A stretch of DNA of 61,918 bases from Methylotenera sp. (GTDB lineage Bacteria > Pseudomonadota > Gammaproteobacteria > Burkholderiales > Methylophilaceae): NCBI RefSeq assembly GCF_030653755.1, contig NZ_JAURYU010000028.1:1-61918 (forward strand). Reading direction: 5' to 3'. Numbering within the stretch: position 1 is the first letter of the stretch; each line of letters opens with the position of its first letter. Shown here one piece after another: positions 1-9,647 of the stretch. Under the pieces are notes generated by a model. It was not told where the DNA came from. It searched no databases and was given only the letters and a program-made list of their open reading frames with translations. Position numbers and translations under genes: made by a program.

Positions 1-635
1 GTTGGGTTGAGGCTGGTGCCGTTCACCGTCACGCTGTACACCAGGTTCACGCCTTCGTTTACATTGTCATCGGCGATGCCTGGGTTGCCAGGTTCAATGC
101 CGCCTATCGTTGGGGGAGGCGGAGTATCACCACCGACCTCGCTCACTTGATTAATAATATCTGCAAAACTATTACCTGATAATGCGGTATCAACAGATGC
201 TGCAGAACCAAATTCATAAGCAAACCTAAAGTTGTTAAGATCATCGTTAATTCTGACTAAATCAACAAAACCAAAACCGTAACTGTTAGAAGAACCACCA
301 GGACCTGCCGCGGTTTCTTCCAAAACATCACTAAGATCTTTACCCTCTTCAATTGCTTTAACGACAGTATCTATTGTGGCAAGATTAACCGAAGTATCTA
401 ATGATGCTGGCACGAATGCTTCTACAAGCTCGTCAGCAAAAGCGATTAGTTGCTCAGCACCAATGTGGATAACCTGACCATTGGCTAACTGCAAATCCAC
501 TTCAACTCCTGCGCCAGTTTTAATAGTGTCTGCAGTTTGAATGTTGTCACCTAATTTCAAGTCACGCTGATTACCATTATTTGAAATTAATGATGCAGCA
601 CCTGTCATTGCGATAATTTTGCCGATTAATGCCAT
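1..635 (-). CDS. LapA-type giant adhesin, N-terminal retention module (partial)
   Basis: The gene is read on the minus strand from an ATG at 635 and runs off the left edge, so only about 211 residues are visible. They begin MALIGKIIAMTGAASLI and look like the retention module of RTX/LapA adhesins, which keeps the protein plugged in its type I secretion pore. Residues 108-111 are T-A-A-G, the dialanine site that the LapG protease cuts in known LapA proteins. After about residue 165 the sequence turns rich in Pro, Gly, Asp and Asn and looks like the start of repeated extracellular domains. The divergent neighbours encode LapG and LapD, and the cognate exporter lies at 4218-7783, which supports the call. 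Family membership is confident; the repeat domains and full size cannot be seen. Confidence 0.85.
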   Translation of the reverse strand, partial: MALIGKIIAMTGAASLISNNGNQRDLKLGDNIQTADTIKTGAGVEVDLQLANGQVIHIGAEQLIAFADELVEAFVPASLDTSVNLATIDTVVKAIEEGKDLSDVLEETAAGPGGSSNSYGFGFVDLVRINDDLNNFRFAYEFGSAASVDTALSGNSFADIINQVSEVGGDTPPPPTIGGIEPGNPGIADDNVNEGVNLVYSVTVNGTSLNP

Positions 636-855
636 GTTAATATCCTAAGTAATATTAGATGTTACGGTTAAGCTTTTATACGATATACAGCATTTAACAC
701 CTTGAGATAACTAATGCATATTGTACTAATGGCCAATATGTCATTAATAGGCTAAATAAGCATTAAGCGGCCTAATAGTTTAAAAAATAAAGTTTAGTTA
801 AGGTATTATATTTGGGAGGACGAGTCTCAATTAAGCATTAAATTTTGGAGTATGA

Positions 856-1557
856 GTGGTCGCTATCTTTAATCAATCATTTAATACACGTATGTTGCGA
901 TGTTGCATCATCGTGATGATGATGTGCTTACCACTTTGCTTCACTTATCTTTTGGCAGAAGGTTATGACTTCAACAAGCTGGCAACCTTTGCTAAACAAA
1001 AGTACGGTGATGAGGCTCACGACGATTTTATAGAACTACAACAACTCGTTGCTACTCTTAAAAATTCGCCTGAGTCGGAAAAACTTTCTCAGATTAATAA
1101 TTTCTTTAATCGAAAAATCACCTTTGCAGAAGATATCCACGTTTGGGGGCAAACTGATTATTGGGCCACACCACTGGAGTTTTTGGGTTTACGTGCTGGG
1201 GATTGTGAAGATTTCAGCATTGCAAAATATGTGTTTCTAAAGGCGGCAGGAGTCTCTAACGATAAATTAAGACTCGTCTATGTAAGAGCTGAAATGTTAG
1301 AAAATAACCGAACAGTTATTCGTGCTCACATGGTATTAAGCTACTACGCTTCACCACAATCCGACCCGTTAATTTTAGATAATCTAGTTCCACATATCTC
1401 TTCCGCATCAAGCCGTAAAGATCTATCACCAGTATTTAGCTTTAATGATAAAGGACTTTGGATTGGTAACAGCACAAAACCAAAATCCAACCCAGAATCT
1501 AACCTCTCCAAATGGCGAGATGTTTTAATGCGCATGCGTGCAGATGGTATTGAATAA
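856..1557 (+). CDS. lapG: LapG-family periplasmic cysteine protease
   Basis: A 233-residue bacterial transglutaminase-like cysteine protease. In the known Lap system this enzyme cuts the N-terminus of the LapA adhesin and releases it from the cell surface when c-di-GMP falls. The expected triad is visible: Cys117 in GDCEDFSIAKY, His158 in RAHMVLSYY and Asp175 in LILDN, with the family sequence WATPLEFLGLRAGD ahead of the Cys. A hydrophobic segment at about residues 13-34 is a signal sequence or anchor. A GTG start at 856 is chosen because GGAG lies 5 bases upstream; an ATG at 892 (residue 13) is the alternative. The stop is close to the lapD start, so the two genes are probably co-transcribed. 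Confidence 0.9.
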   Translation: MVAIFNQSFNTRMLRCCIIVMMMCLPLCFTYLLAEGYDFNKLATFAKQKYGDEAHDDFIELQQLVATLKNSPESEKLSQINNFFNRKITFAEDIHVWGQTDYWATPLEFLGLRAGDCEDFSIAKYVFLKAAGVSNDKLRLVYVRAEMLENNRTVIRAHMVLSYYASPQSDPLILDNLVPHISSASSRKDLSPVFSFNDKGLWIGNSTKPKSNPESNLSKWRDVLMRMRADGIE

Positions 1558-1576
1558 TGAAAGTAAGGATGAATCT

Positions 1577-3493
1577 ATGTCTCTAATTAAGCAACTTTGG
1601 CTAGCAATTATTTTAATTTTAGCCCTAGCATCGAGTGGTAGCTTTATTTTAAGCACATTATCAGGCAAGCAATATTTAGAAAAACAGCTGCAAATGAAAA
1701 ATAATGATAATGCCGTTACGCTAGCGCTATCCATGACGCAAATGCCTAAAGACCCTATCATCTTAGATTTGCTTATTTCGGCTCAATTTGACTCGGGGCA
1801 TTACCAATACATCAAGCTAACTGACCCTAACGGAAACATATTAAGTGAGCGCGTCAATAGCAATAGCGAAAAATACGCACCCGCTTGGTTTGTCAACTTA
1901 ATCCCACTCAACGTAGATCCTGGTATTGCTGATATTCAAGATGGCTGGACACAGTTTGGTACATTAGCACTGGAAAGTAACTCAACGTTTGCTTACAGAG
2001 AACTTTGGTATGCCACTATACAGATTGCATTATGGGTCTTGTTAATTGGTCTGATTAGTTGCTACCTAGGTGGTCAGTTACTTAAAAAGATATTAAAACC
2101 ACTTAACGATGTTGTAAATCAGGCAAAGGCAATTGGCGAGAGTAGATTCATCATGATCAAAGTGCCTAAAACAAAAGAATTTAAAGATGTTGTGAAGGCA
2201 ATGAACACCCTCTCTAATAGAGTTAAAAAAACAGTCAGTGAAGAGTCTGCAAGATTAGATCAGCTAAGACTTGATAATAACTTTGACCATGTAACTGGCC
2301 TAATGAACCATGATTATTTTGTTAAAAAAGTGAATGCAAGCATCAGCCATGAAGAATATTTTAATAATGGCGTGATGGTGATTACTAGAATATTGAACAT
2401 TGCTGAAATCGATCAGAAACTGGGTTATAAAGAAACCAACCATCTATTAAAAACAATAGGTGATGCTCTACAGCATGAATGTAATCAGAATCCAGCGCTT
2501 TCAGCTAGCCGACTTAGCGGTGCTGATTTCTCAGTATTTTCGAACCAACCTGTAGACTGCTACAGCTTAGGCACCACCATTAACAGTGCTTTTGAAAAAA
2601 TGAGTAATATTACAGGCCAGGATATCTCGGTAAACTTCCTTACAATATCAACTCGCGTCACCAAATCTGATAGTGCTGAAAACCTCATTAACTCAGTGCA
2701 TCACGTACTAGATGACATTGGTGCTGAAAGCAGCAACAATTTACATGTGATTAACTCTGGCGAACTCCACCAATATCAAGATCACAACCTACAAGAGTGG
2801 AAAAACCTGCTCACTTCGGCTTTAGATAACAATAGAATCAAGCTTGAAAGCTACCCAGTGATTAATCAAGTTGGTGAGTTGATTCATTACGAATCACCAG
2901 TAAGATTACAACTCACAACCGATGGTAAATGGTTCTGCGCTGGTGAGTTTATCACGTGGGCAGACAAGTTAAATTTAATTAACCGTGTAGATGAACTCGT
3001 ATTGCAAACAGCCATCAACTCACTCGCTAATGGTGCAATGCCGATTGGCCTGAATATATCAGCCAGCGCCATTTGCAACCCTGCTTTCATTGACATTGCA
3101 ATGACTAGTATTAAAAATCAGGCACAAGTGGCTAACAAATTATATTTTGAAGTACCAGAACAAAGTGCATTTGATCACTTTCCAGAATTCCGTCAATTCT
3201 GCATTGCAGTTAAAGCATTGGGATGCAAAGTGGGAATCGAGCACGTGGGCACACGCATCTCACGCTTAGGCGAGTTACATGATATTGGCTTAGACTATAT
3301 TAAGATTGACGCTTCAGTTATTCGTGACATTAATAAGAACGAAGCTAATAAAACACTACTCAGAGGCTTATGCATGATTGCACATTCAATAGGCGTGATT
3401 GCAATTGCCGAAGGCGTGCAAAATGATGATGAGATTAGTACACTAAAATTAATTGGAATTGATGGAATGACTGGACCAGGTATTTCACTTTAG
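1577..3493 (+). CDS. lapD: LapD-type inner-membrane c-di-GMP receptor (degenerate GGDEF-EAL)
   Basis: A 638-residue protein with an N-terminal membrane helix (about 5-27), a periplasmic LapD/MoxY-type domain, a second helix (about 143-165), a HAMP linker, then GGDEF and EAL domains. Both catalytic domains look dead: the GGDEF motif is replaced by S-G-A-D-F (314-318) and the EAL motif by E-S-P-V-R-L (439-444). That is the LapD pattern, a receptor that binds c-di-GMP with its EAL fold and sequesters LapG in the periplasm so the adhesin stays attached. The ATG at 1577 has AAGGA 7 bases upstream and is preferred to an upstream in-frame ATG at 1538 that overlaps lapG. The gene lies directly downstream of lapG. 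Confidence 0.9.
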   Translation: MSLIKQLWLAIILILALASSGSFILSTLSGKQYLEKQLQMKNNDNAVTLALSMTQMPKDPIILDLLISAQFDSGHYQYIKLTDPNGNILSERVNSNSEKYAPAWFVNLIPLNVDPGIADIQDGWTQFGTLALESNSTFAYRELWYATIQIALWVLLIGLISCYLGGQLLKKILKPLNDVVNQAKAIGESRFIMIKVPKTKEFKDVVKAMNTLSNRVKKTVSEESARLDQLRLDNNFDHVTGLMNHDYFVKKVNASISHEEYFNNGVMVITRILNIAEIDQKLGYKETNHLLKTIGDALQHECNQNPALSASRLSGADFSVFSNQPVDCYSLGTTINSAFEKMSNITGQDISVNFLTISTRVTKSDSAENLINSVHHVLDDIGAESSNNLHVINSGELHQYQDHNLQEWKNLLTSALDNNRIKLESYPVINQVGELIHYESPVRLQLTTDGKWFCAGEFITWADKLNLINRVDELVLQTAINSLANGAMPIGLNISASAICNPAFIDIAMTSIKNQAQVANKLYFEVPEQSAFDHFPEFRQFCIAVKALGCKVGIEHVGTRISRLGELHDIGLDYIKIDASVIRDINKNEANKTLLRGLCMIAHSIGVIAIAEGVQNDDEISTLKLIGIDGMTGPGISL

Positions 3494-3584
3494 TCCCATA
3501 AAACCTAGACTATCTGACAATAAAACGATTAGCGCTAATTTATCCAAGAGTATTTACAACCCTTAAAAATACGAATTTGAGCAA

Positions 3585-4217
3585 TTAGCGCTTATTGAGC
3601 ATCAATGCCAATTGCAACCGATCTTTAGCGCCTAAACGCTCAAAGGTTGCAGCTAAATGGGCCTTAACTGTACGTTCTGTAATGTTGAGGACTCTGGCTA
3701 CTTCTTTGTTGCTTAATCCTTTAGCCACTTCAATAGCAACATCTCTTTCTCGGCTAGTTAATTGGGCAAGTAAGCCATCTACATAGGCAGGCTGATTACT
3801 GACTAGTTTAGTGGATGTTTCAATCAACCTTTGAAGCAACTCCTGCCCTAACCACAAACCGCCGTGACCTATCACTGTTTTAATTTCGCTCAACATTGCA
3901 GCTGATGAATAAGTATGTGCATAGCCAACAGCACCTGTGCTTAATGCAGAAAAACAATCAGCCTGATTAGGTGCATTTGCAAGCACAATAACTTTTGCGA
4001 ATTTAAACTGATTTGTAATATTGCTAATCATGTTACTTAACCAAGCAGATCCCTCTTGATTAACATGTAGCCAAAACACCAATTCATCATTACCATCCGT
4101 TGTAGCATCCAACTTCAAAGCAAGATTTGAAAAGTCTGCGACGATTTTTGATTCTGGAAAAGCATCAACCCAATGACTTAGACGTTCAGTTAAGGTACTA
4201 ACAAATATATCCTGCAT
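3585..4217 (-). CDS. LuxR-family regulator with degenerate receiver domain
   Basis: A 210-residue two-domain protein. The C-terminus (about 152-208) is a clear LuxR/NarL helix-turn-helix, with LTSRERDVAIEVAKGLSNKE followed by ITERTVKAHL. The N-terminus has receiver-like strand spacing, but the usual phosphoacceptor Asp after strand 3 is missing (the segment reads ELVFWLHVNQ), and the conserved Lys after strand 5 is replaced by His101. Control by ordinary phosphorylation is therefore unlikely. The start is immediately next to the lapC stop, so it looks like the last gene of a lapB-lapC-regulator operon and may feed back on adhesin expression. That role is an inference. Confidence 0.75.
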   Translation of the reverse strand: MQDIFVSTLTERLSHWVDAFPESKIVADFSNLALKLDATTDGNDELVFWLHVNQEGSAWLSNMISNITNQFKFAKVIVLANAPNQADCFSALSTGAVGYAHTYSSAAMLSEIKTVIGHGGLWLGQELLQRLIETSTKLVSNQPAYVDGLLAQLTSRERDVAIEVAKGLSNKEVARVLNITERTVKAHLAATFERLGAKDRLQLALMLNKR

Positions 4218-5630
4218 CTATCTCTCACTAAAAGCATATGACTTAGCTTTTAAAACTGGTTTTAATAAATAAGAAAGTATGGTTTTTTTACCAGTCATAA
4301 TATCAACTTGCGCCACCATGCCAGGAATAATCGGCAAACCTGTGCCAAGACTAGATTTAAGCGTACGTACACGCACAATGTAGTAGGCATTACCTTTTTC
4401 ATCAACAATAGAATCTGGCGCAATATTTTCAACAATTGCATCTAATGTTCCATAAACCGTATAGTCATAAGCCGTCAATTTCACTACAGCAGGTTGCAGT
4501 AAACTAATAAAAGCAATGTCTCTAATCTGGATTTTGGTTTCCAATATTAAAGCATCATCAGTCGGCACGACTTCTAGCACCTCTTTACCGGGCTGAATCA
4601 CCCCACCAACTGTATTATAAAAAAGACGACTCACCTTACCATTCACAGGAGATTTCAGCGTTGACTGGTTGACTTTATCCTTAAGTGAAACACTCACCTC
4701 AGATACGCTATTCAAACGTGCGGTAATGTCATTTAATTCGGTACGTACCTTACTCTGAAACGTTTGTTGTACCTCTGAAACTTTACGCCTAGCCTCTCCA
4801 ATAGCACTCTCAATTCGGCTAATTTGAGCACGCGACTGATCAATATCACCCTTAGCTTTATTTGTTTCTCGCTCTAGTTTTAGAATATCAATTTCAGACA
4901 CTGCGCCACTGGATAACAAAGGCTTGTTAGCAGCAAGCTCTTTCTTGGCTGACTCATAATTTTTTTCAGCAATCTCTTTACGAAACTGCACCTCAAGCAA
5001 TTCTTTCTCACGTTGAACCACCTGATCACGTGCGATCTCAATCGCAGACTGCAGCTCGTCTTTACTTGAGTTATAAAGCGCATATTCCTGGTCGTAAGTC
5101 TCGGGGACCTCTTTACGCACTTCTTCAGGCGGGTTAAAGCTGGCACCTTCAGCTAAAGCTCTTAGCCTATACTGTTTAGCCAAGTAAGCTAAATATTGCG
5201 ATTGATTCTCTCTCAGTGAGGAAATTGCGCGCGTCTCATCAATACGAATAAGTGGCGTTCCAACCGCAACAGACTGGCCTTCACTCACCAGAATTTCTGA
5301 AACAATACCACCATCTAAAGACTGAATCACCTGAACTTGCTTAGATGGAATAACACGGCCTTCGCCACGCACTACTTCATCAACTTTAGCAAAGAAAGCC
5401 CATAGTACTAACATTAGCATGGTCACGGCAATCGTATACAGTAGCAACCTAGCTTTCACTGGCGTTTGCTCAAGAATCACCAAGTCAGCCTCTTCATGCC
5501 AAGGCAAATCCTCTTTAGTTTCAGTTGGCGTCCATTTATCTAAAAAGTAATAAATAGGTTTTGTTAGCCAAGATTGACTTTTAAGAAAGCGATTAATTGT
5601 CTCTAGTTTTTTGAATAGATCTTCACTCAT
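4218..5630 (-). CDS. lapC: Type I secretion membrane-fusion protein (HlyD/LapC family)
   Basis: A 470-residue HlyD-family periplasmic adaptor. It has a cytoplasmic N-terminus, one membrane helix at about 62-82, a lipoyl-like segment (GEGRVIPSKQVQVIQSLDGG), a long charged coiled-coil region (about 190-330) and the C-terminal beta-barrel ending in VAQVDIMTGKKTILSYLLKP, typical of HlyD proteins. It should bridge the ABC transporter LapB and an outer-membrane TolC-like pore to export the LapA-type adhesin; no TolC partner gene is in this window. The start overlaps the lapB stop by 4 bases (translational coupling), and the stop abuts the LuxR-type gene. Confidence 0.9.
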   Translation of the reverse strand: MSEDLFKKLETINRFLKSQSWLTKPIYYFLDKWTPTETKEDLPWHEEADLVILEQTPVKARLLLYTIAVTMLMLVLWAFFAKVDEVVRGEGRVIPSKQVQVIQSLDGGIVSEILVSEGQSVAVGTPLIRIDETRAISSLRENQSQYLAYLAKQYRLRALAEGASFNPPEEVRKEVPETYDQEYALYNSSKDELQSAIEIARDQVVQREKELLEVQFRKEIAEKNYESAKKELAANKPLLSSGAVSEIDILKLERETNKAKGDIDQSRAQISRIESAIGEARRKVSEVQQTFQSKVRTELNDITARLNSVSEVSVSLKDKVNQSTLKSPVNGKVSRLFYNTVGGVIQPGKEVLEVVPTDDALILETKIQIRDIAFISLLQPAVVKLTAYDYTVYGTLDAIVENIAPDSIVDEKGNAYYIVRVRTLKSSLGTGLPIIPGMVAQVDIMTGKKTILSYLLKPVLKAKSYAFSER

Positions 5631-7783
5631 AGCGCTTTACCAATCTTGCCATTTCTCAATGCGTCAGTAACTTGATCTTTCGGACCATCCGCAACAATTC
5701 TGCCTGAGTCAATCACGATAATTCTATTCACTAACGCATAAAGGGATGATCTGTGTGAAATTAACAACAAAGTTTTATTGTGTGTATGCTCAGCCAAACG
5801 CACTTTGATTGCGTCCTCACCTGAATGATCCATTGCGCTGGTGGGTTCATCTAGTAGCAATATGGCTGGCTTATTTATAAAAGCACGTGCGACGCCAACA
5901 CCTTGTCGCTGTCCACCAGATAAGGTTTCGCCTCGCTCACCCACTAACATATCGAAGCCTTTAGGATGTGAGTTTACAAACTCGTCAATACCGCCTACAT
6001 GCGCAGCTGCAATCACAGCAGCATCATCCACATGTGGTGCAGAAATCGTTAGGTTCTCGCGCATAGAACCATAGAACAATTGAGTATCTTGCTGCACATA
6101 ACCAACGCTTCGGCGTAACTCAGCAGGATCAATTTGACGCGCATCGATTCCATCAATCAGCACAGCACCTTCTGTTGGCTGATACAACCCCAAAATCAAT
6201 TTATGAATCGTTGACTTACCCGAACCCATACGCCCAAGTATCGCAACGTGCTCACCTGCTTTAATTTTAAACGATACTTTAGTCAGTGCATTGGTTTCGG
6301 CACCAGGGTAACTAAAAGAAACCTCTCTGAACTCAATATCTCCATTAAAAACGGGCCTAGATAGAAATGTGCTATCTGCGGGACGCTCTACTGGCCTTTG
6401 CATGATTTCATCAAGAGAGTTTAGAGATGTTGCCGCATTGTGGTACTGCGTTAATAACCCAGCGGTTTGAGCAATTGGTACCAATGCGCGCGAGGCAAGC
6501 ATTGTACAGGCTATCAAACCACCCATGGTAAGCTCACCATTGATGACCAAATAAACACCAAGAATCACCAAGCTAACAGTAATTAATTGCTGCATGGTTG
6601 TGGCGCCATTATTAATCGATGAGGATAACAAACGTAATTTACTAGAAACTTCTGTTAAGAAATGTGCACTATGCTCCCACTTACGCTGCATCTGCCCCTC
6701 AATACCTAATGCCTTAACCGTTTCTAATCCCACCAAACTTTCAATTAGCGTAGCATTTCTGATCGCACTCGCGCGATACATGGTTTCTGACAGATCATGC
6801 ATTTTGGTTTGCACACTAAATGAATAGATCAGAATGACTACCGCCCCCAACAAGACAGGAATAATCATCGGCCAAGCAATCCAACCAATCACGCCAACAA
6901 AGATTAAAGCAAACGGAATATCTATCAAGGTGGTAATCGTGGCTGAAGTAATAAAATCACGCACAGTTTCAAACGAGCGCAAATTGGATGCAAAAGATCC
7001 CACTGAGTTTGGTCTTTGCTCTAAACGAATACCCAACACTTGCTCCATAATGCGTGCAGTCAGCTTAATATCTATTCTAGTGCTGGCCCAGTCAAGAAAA
7101 TAGCCACGCATTGTACGCAAGACTAAATCACCAATAAATATCAATGAAATACCAACAGCCATGACCCATAATGTTTCAGTCGCCTGATTAGGCAAAATAC
7201 GATCATAAACATTCATCGTGAACAAAGGCATCGCTAAAGCAAACACGTTAACCACGAACGCTGCCACCATAATATCGCGATAAATACGGCTATTTTCTGC
7301 TAAAGAACCCCAAAACCAATGCCGCACAGCAACCTTGCCCACAGTAGGCGCACGTTGATCGAACGTAAATTTAAGCTTAGCGACAATAAAATATCCAGCA
7401 CTACTTGCCATTAAATCATCTAATGGTACGGAAACTTCAGCCTCACCTAACTCAGGGTAAATAACGCCAACTAACTTAGCCTCAAGATTAATGTTGGTAA
7501 TCACACAAGCTTCATCATCTTTTAACAGCAAAATAGCTGGTAAGAACTCTTGCCTTGTTTTATCTAGTGATTTTTTTAAAATGGTGGTTGCTAAATGCAC
7601 ACGGCTTGCAGACCGTTTCACCAATGCAGGCGTCATTTTGCCATCACGAAGCGGCAAGCCCGCAACAAGCGCATCACGAGAAGTCGCTACGCCGTGCATA
7701 CGACAAACTAACAGTAAACTATCTAGTAGCGTATCAACAACACTCTCGCTGGTTAACTGACTCACATCATCCTGACGCATCAA
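5627..7783 (-). CDS. lapB: Type I secretion ABC transporter (LapB family)
   Basis: A 718-residue ABC exporter that powers adhesin secretion. The N-terminal 140 residues form a C39-peptidase-like domain without a recognisable catalytic Cys, as in LapB/HlyB-type transporters that do not cleave their cargo. A six-helix membrane domain follows (about 165-440), then the nucleotide-binding domain with Walker A GRMGSGKST, signature LSGGQRQG and Walker B ILLLDEPTSAMD. It is first in a minus-strand operon with lapC and a LuxR-type regulator, divergent from the PepSY gene across a 600-base gap. Confidence 0.92.
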   Translation of the reverse strand: MMRQDDVSQLTSESVVDTLLDSLLLVCRMHGVATSRDALVAGLPLRDGKMTPALVKRSASRVHLATTILKKSLDKTRQEFLPAILLLKDDEACVITNINLEAKLVGVIYPELGEAEVSVPLDDLMASSAGYFIVAKLKFTFDQRAPTVGKVAVRHWFWGSLAENSRIYRDIMVAAFVVNVFALAMPLFTMNVYDRILPNQATETLWVMAVGISLIFIGDLVLRTMRGYFLDWASTRIDIKLTARIMEQVLGIRLEQRPNSVGSFASNLRSFETVRDFITSATITTLIDIPFALIFVGVIGWIAWPMIIPVLLGAVVILIYSFSVQTKMHDLSETMYRASAIRNATLIESLVGLETVKALGIEGQMQRKWEHSAHFLTEVSSKLRLLSSSINNGATTMQQLITVSLVILGVYLVINGELTMGGLIACTMLASRALVPIAQTAGLLTQYHNAATSLNSLDEIMQRPVERPADSTFLSRPVFNGDIEFREVSFSYPGAETNALTKVSFKIKAGEHVAILGRMGSGKSTIHKLILGLYQPTEGAVLIDGIDARQIDPAELRRSVGYVQQDTQLFYGSMRENLTISAPHVDDAAVIAAAHVGGIDEFVNSHPKGFDMLVGERGETLSGGQRQGVGVARAFINKPAILLLDEPTSAMDHSGEDAIKVRLAEHTHNKTLLLISHRSSLYALVNRIIVIDSGRIVADGPKDQVTDALRNGKIGKAL

Positions 7784-8384
7784 TTTACTTTCTTAGAATC
7801 AACTTTGACTACATTATGTTACCAATATACACAATTACTAAGCATCACGCGATTACCACAACACAAGTAACGCTTCATACTATTACTTCTTTGATAAATT
7901 AGCACCTAACCATTTGGATGATTGACAAACTTATAAAATTATTAGACTTTGCCTTATAGGTAACAAACATTGACACATGATCAACTAGACTAACGGCATA
8001 TTCTACGGTTTACCCCCTTGCAGCCTTCAAATCAGGAAGGTAACTGAAGTTAGGTAATAATATTCTCTAAAACACCATAATCAAGCGCAAAAACTTATAA
8101 ACTAATTATGATAATAAGCCTAATGATACGCAACAATAACGCATCCAAACACATTATAAAACGTCGACCTCAAGCAGAGGTAATATTAAACACCAAAAGT
8201 AAACTCCCAATAACAACAGTGCATGACAGACGATTAATTTACTATTTTCACAATATGAAAATAGTAAGCAAATTATATTCCACTCTTAATAACATTACAT
8301 GAGTGCTATAATGCACCCGCCTGTGCCTAGGCAGGTGGCTAAACTGGTTGCCAAAATCAGTGGTCATCTTAGAAAGGAAGTAAA
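7784..8384. other. Intergenic region between lapB and the PepSY gene
   Basis: No convincing gene is present; the one open frame inside it (8108-8302) has low-complexity composition and no ribosome site. The right half holds an inverted repeat and promoter elements listed separately. A lapB promoter must lie in the left half, but no clear -35/-10 pair was identified. Confidence 0.5.
8241..8340 (+). promoter_or_regulatory. PepSY promoter with upstream palindrome and leader hairpin
   Basis: A perfect 10-base inverted repeat, ACTATTTTCA and TGAAAATAGT separated by 5 bases, lies at 8241-8265. A TATAAT -10 box is at 8307-8312, with only a weak -35 (TCTTAA at 8284-8289), so an activator bound at the palindrome is plausible. 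Just downstream, CCGCCTG (8317-8323) can pair with CAGGTGG (about 8332-8338), giving a hairpin near the 5' end of the message. All elements are seen directly; the regulatory role is inferred. Confidence 0.5.
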
Positions 8385-8906
8385 ATGAAAAAACTCGCAA
8401 TGTTATCTATTATTGTTGGCGCATTTGCTGCTACCAACGCTCAAACGGCAGAGACCGTTTTCCCTAAATCAAAAGTTGGTATTGAAAAGTGCTTAAGCGC
8501 TGCGCTTGCTGCAAAACCTGGCAAGGTCGTTAAAGTAGAGTACAAACTTGAAGACAAAGTACCTGTTTATGAGTTTGATATTGAAACAGCAGACGGTAAA
8601 GCATGGGATGTAGAGTGCAACAGCAAAACTGGCAAAATCACTGAAATTGAAGAAGAAGTAGCGAATGCTGATGTTCCAGCATTTAAGGCTAAAGTTAAAG
8701 TTTCTGAAGAAGATGCTAAGAAAACAGCTCTTGCTGCTTTCCCAGGTGAAGTGGTTGAAACAGAATATGAAATTGAACCTGATGGTTCAGCTTCATACGA
8801 ATTCGACATCAAAACCAAAGATGGTGAAATGAAGGTTGAAGTGGACGCTACTAGCGGTAAAATCGTTGAAAGTAGCAAAGAGCTATATCAAATTGGTAAA
8901 GAATAA
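8385..8906 (+). CDS. Secreted PepSY-domain protein
   Basis: A 173-residue exported protein with a signal peptide (cleavage near residue 20, TNAQTA). Two PepSY-like repeats follow, the first including [17 protein letters not shown] and the second [17 protein letters not shown]. PepSY domains are small periplasmic or extracellular domains often linked to inhibition of peptidases or to sensing; the function here is unknown. The mature protein is very acidic. The ATG has a good AAAGGAAG site, and a strong terminator follows the stop, so it is probably monocistronic. Two-component genes do not flank it. Confidence 0.8.
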   Translation: MKKLAMLSIIVGAFAATNAQTAETVFPKSKVGIEKCLSAALAAKPGKVVKVEYKLEDKVPVYEFDIETADGKAWDVECNSKTGKITEIEEEVANADVPAFKAKVKVSEEDAKKTALAAFPGEVVETEYEIEPDGSASYEFDIKTKDGEMKVEVDATSGKIVESSKELYQIGKE

Positions 8907-8945
8907 GCTTTTATATTAGCCTGTTTGAACTAGTCTCAAATTTTA

Positions 8946-8969
8946 AGCCCTCGTAATGAGGGCTTTTTT
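8946..8969 (+). terminator. Rho-independent terminator of the PepSY gene
   Basis: AGCCCTC and GAGGGCT form a 7-bp stem around a 5-base loop and are followed by six T. It lies about 40 bases after the PepSY stop. Confidence 0.9.
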
Positions 8970-9640
8970 GCATTTTAATGAGGCTGATTTATATTGATGA
9001 TACATCTTAAGTATTCTCATCTAATGGGAGGCTCATCTAGTTAACTACCTATTATCATTTGTACTGACCACTCATTTCAACTTGGATTATTTAGGCAAGT
9101 TCAATAATTTGACTCAAGAACTGACGCACCTGCCTAAAATAAGGCTCATGCAATTTACCTAAAGGATGCGGCTTTGCGTCCAGCGAATAGTGGTTTTATT
9201 ATCCCCTGTTTTTTCTATATTTGCATTTGGGGTTTTAAAACTTAATGCGTGTAAGTGTTGGTGATACTTTATTCGTGGCTAATAGCCACTCCTACAAAAA
9301 CCATGCCTAGCGACCATTTCCTAAACACTTATCGGAAACTCACGTCATCACCCATCAAAATTGGTTATAAACAACCAAGTGGTTCTTTAAAAACAACCAA
9401 CCTTATTATTAACAGAAACATCCATTGATAAATATACTCTGCGAACGTATAGATTAGCGCGTTCTTAACTAAGCAATATTAATCTTAACAATTGATGATT
9501 TCGCCAGCCTTATGAAAAGTAGATATATTTAAATCAAACAGTTATATTAATTACAGCTTTATCGAAGATGGCGGGTTTTGATACTTTAGTTAAAAACTGA
9601 GCCATATTTCACCGCTTGCAAAGCGCTCAGAGAGTAATAA
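8970..9640. other. Intergenic region, largely unassigned
   Basis: There is no intact gene. It contains a short open remnant on the minus strand (9091-9195), a small REP-like hairpin (GTGGCTAATAGCCAC near 9275) and, just before the sigma-54 promoter, dyads CTGAGC/GCTCAG (9597-9602, 9625-9630) enclosing CGCTTgcaAAGCG (9613-9625). These dyads could be activator sites. Confidence 0.4.
9091..9195 (-). pseudogene. Possible C-terminal remnant of a degraded gene
   Basis: A 34-codon frame on the minus strand reads like a protein C-terminus (it includes HPLGKLHEPYFRQVRQFLSQ) and ends in TAA at 9091-9093. It is preceded by an in-frame stop and has no start codon or ribosome site. It could be the tail of a decayed gene, perhaps a hydrolase, but it is short enough to be chance. 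Confidence 0.2.
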
Positions 9641-9647
9641 AAATATA

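Noticed and set aside
8108-8302. 64-codon frame in the lapB-PepSY gap
   Set aside because: Low-complexity composition, no SD, and it overlaps the palindrome and promoter region.
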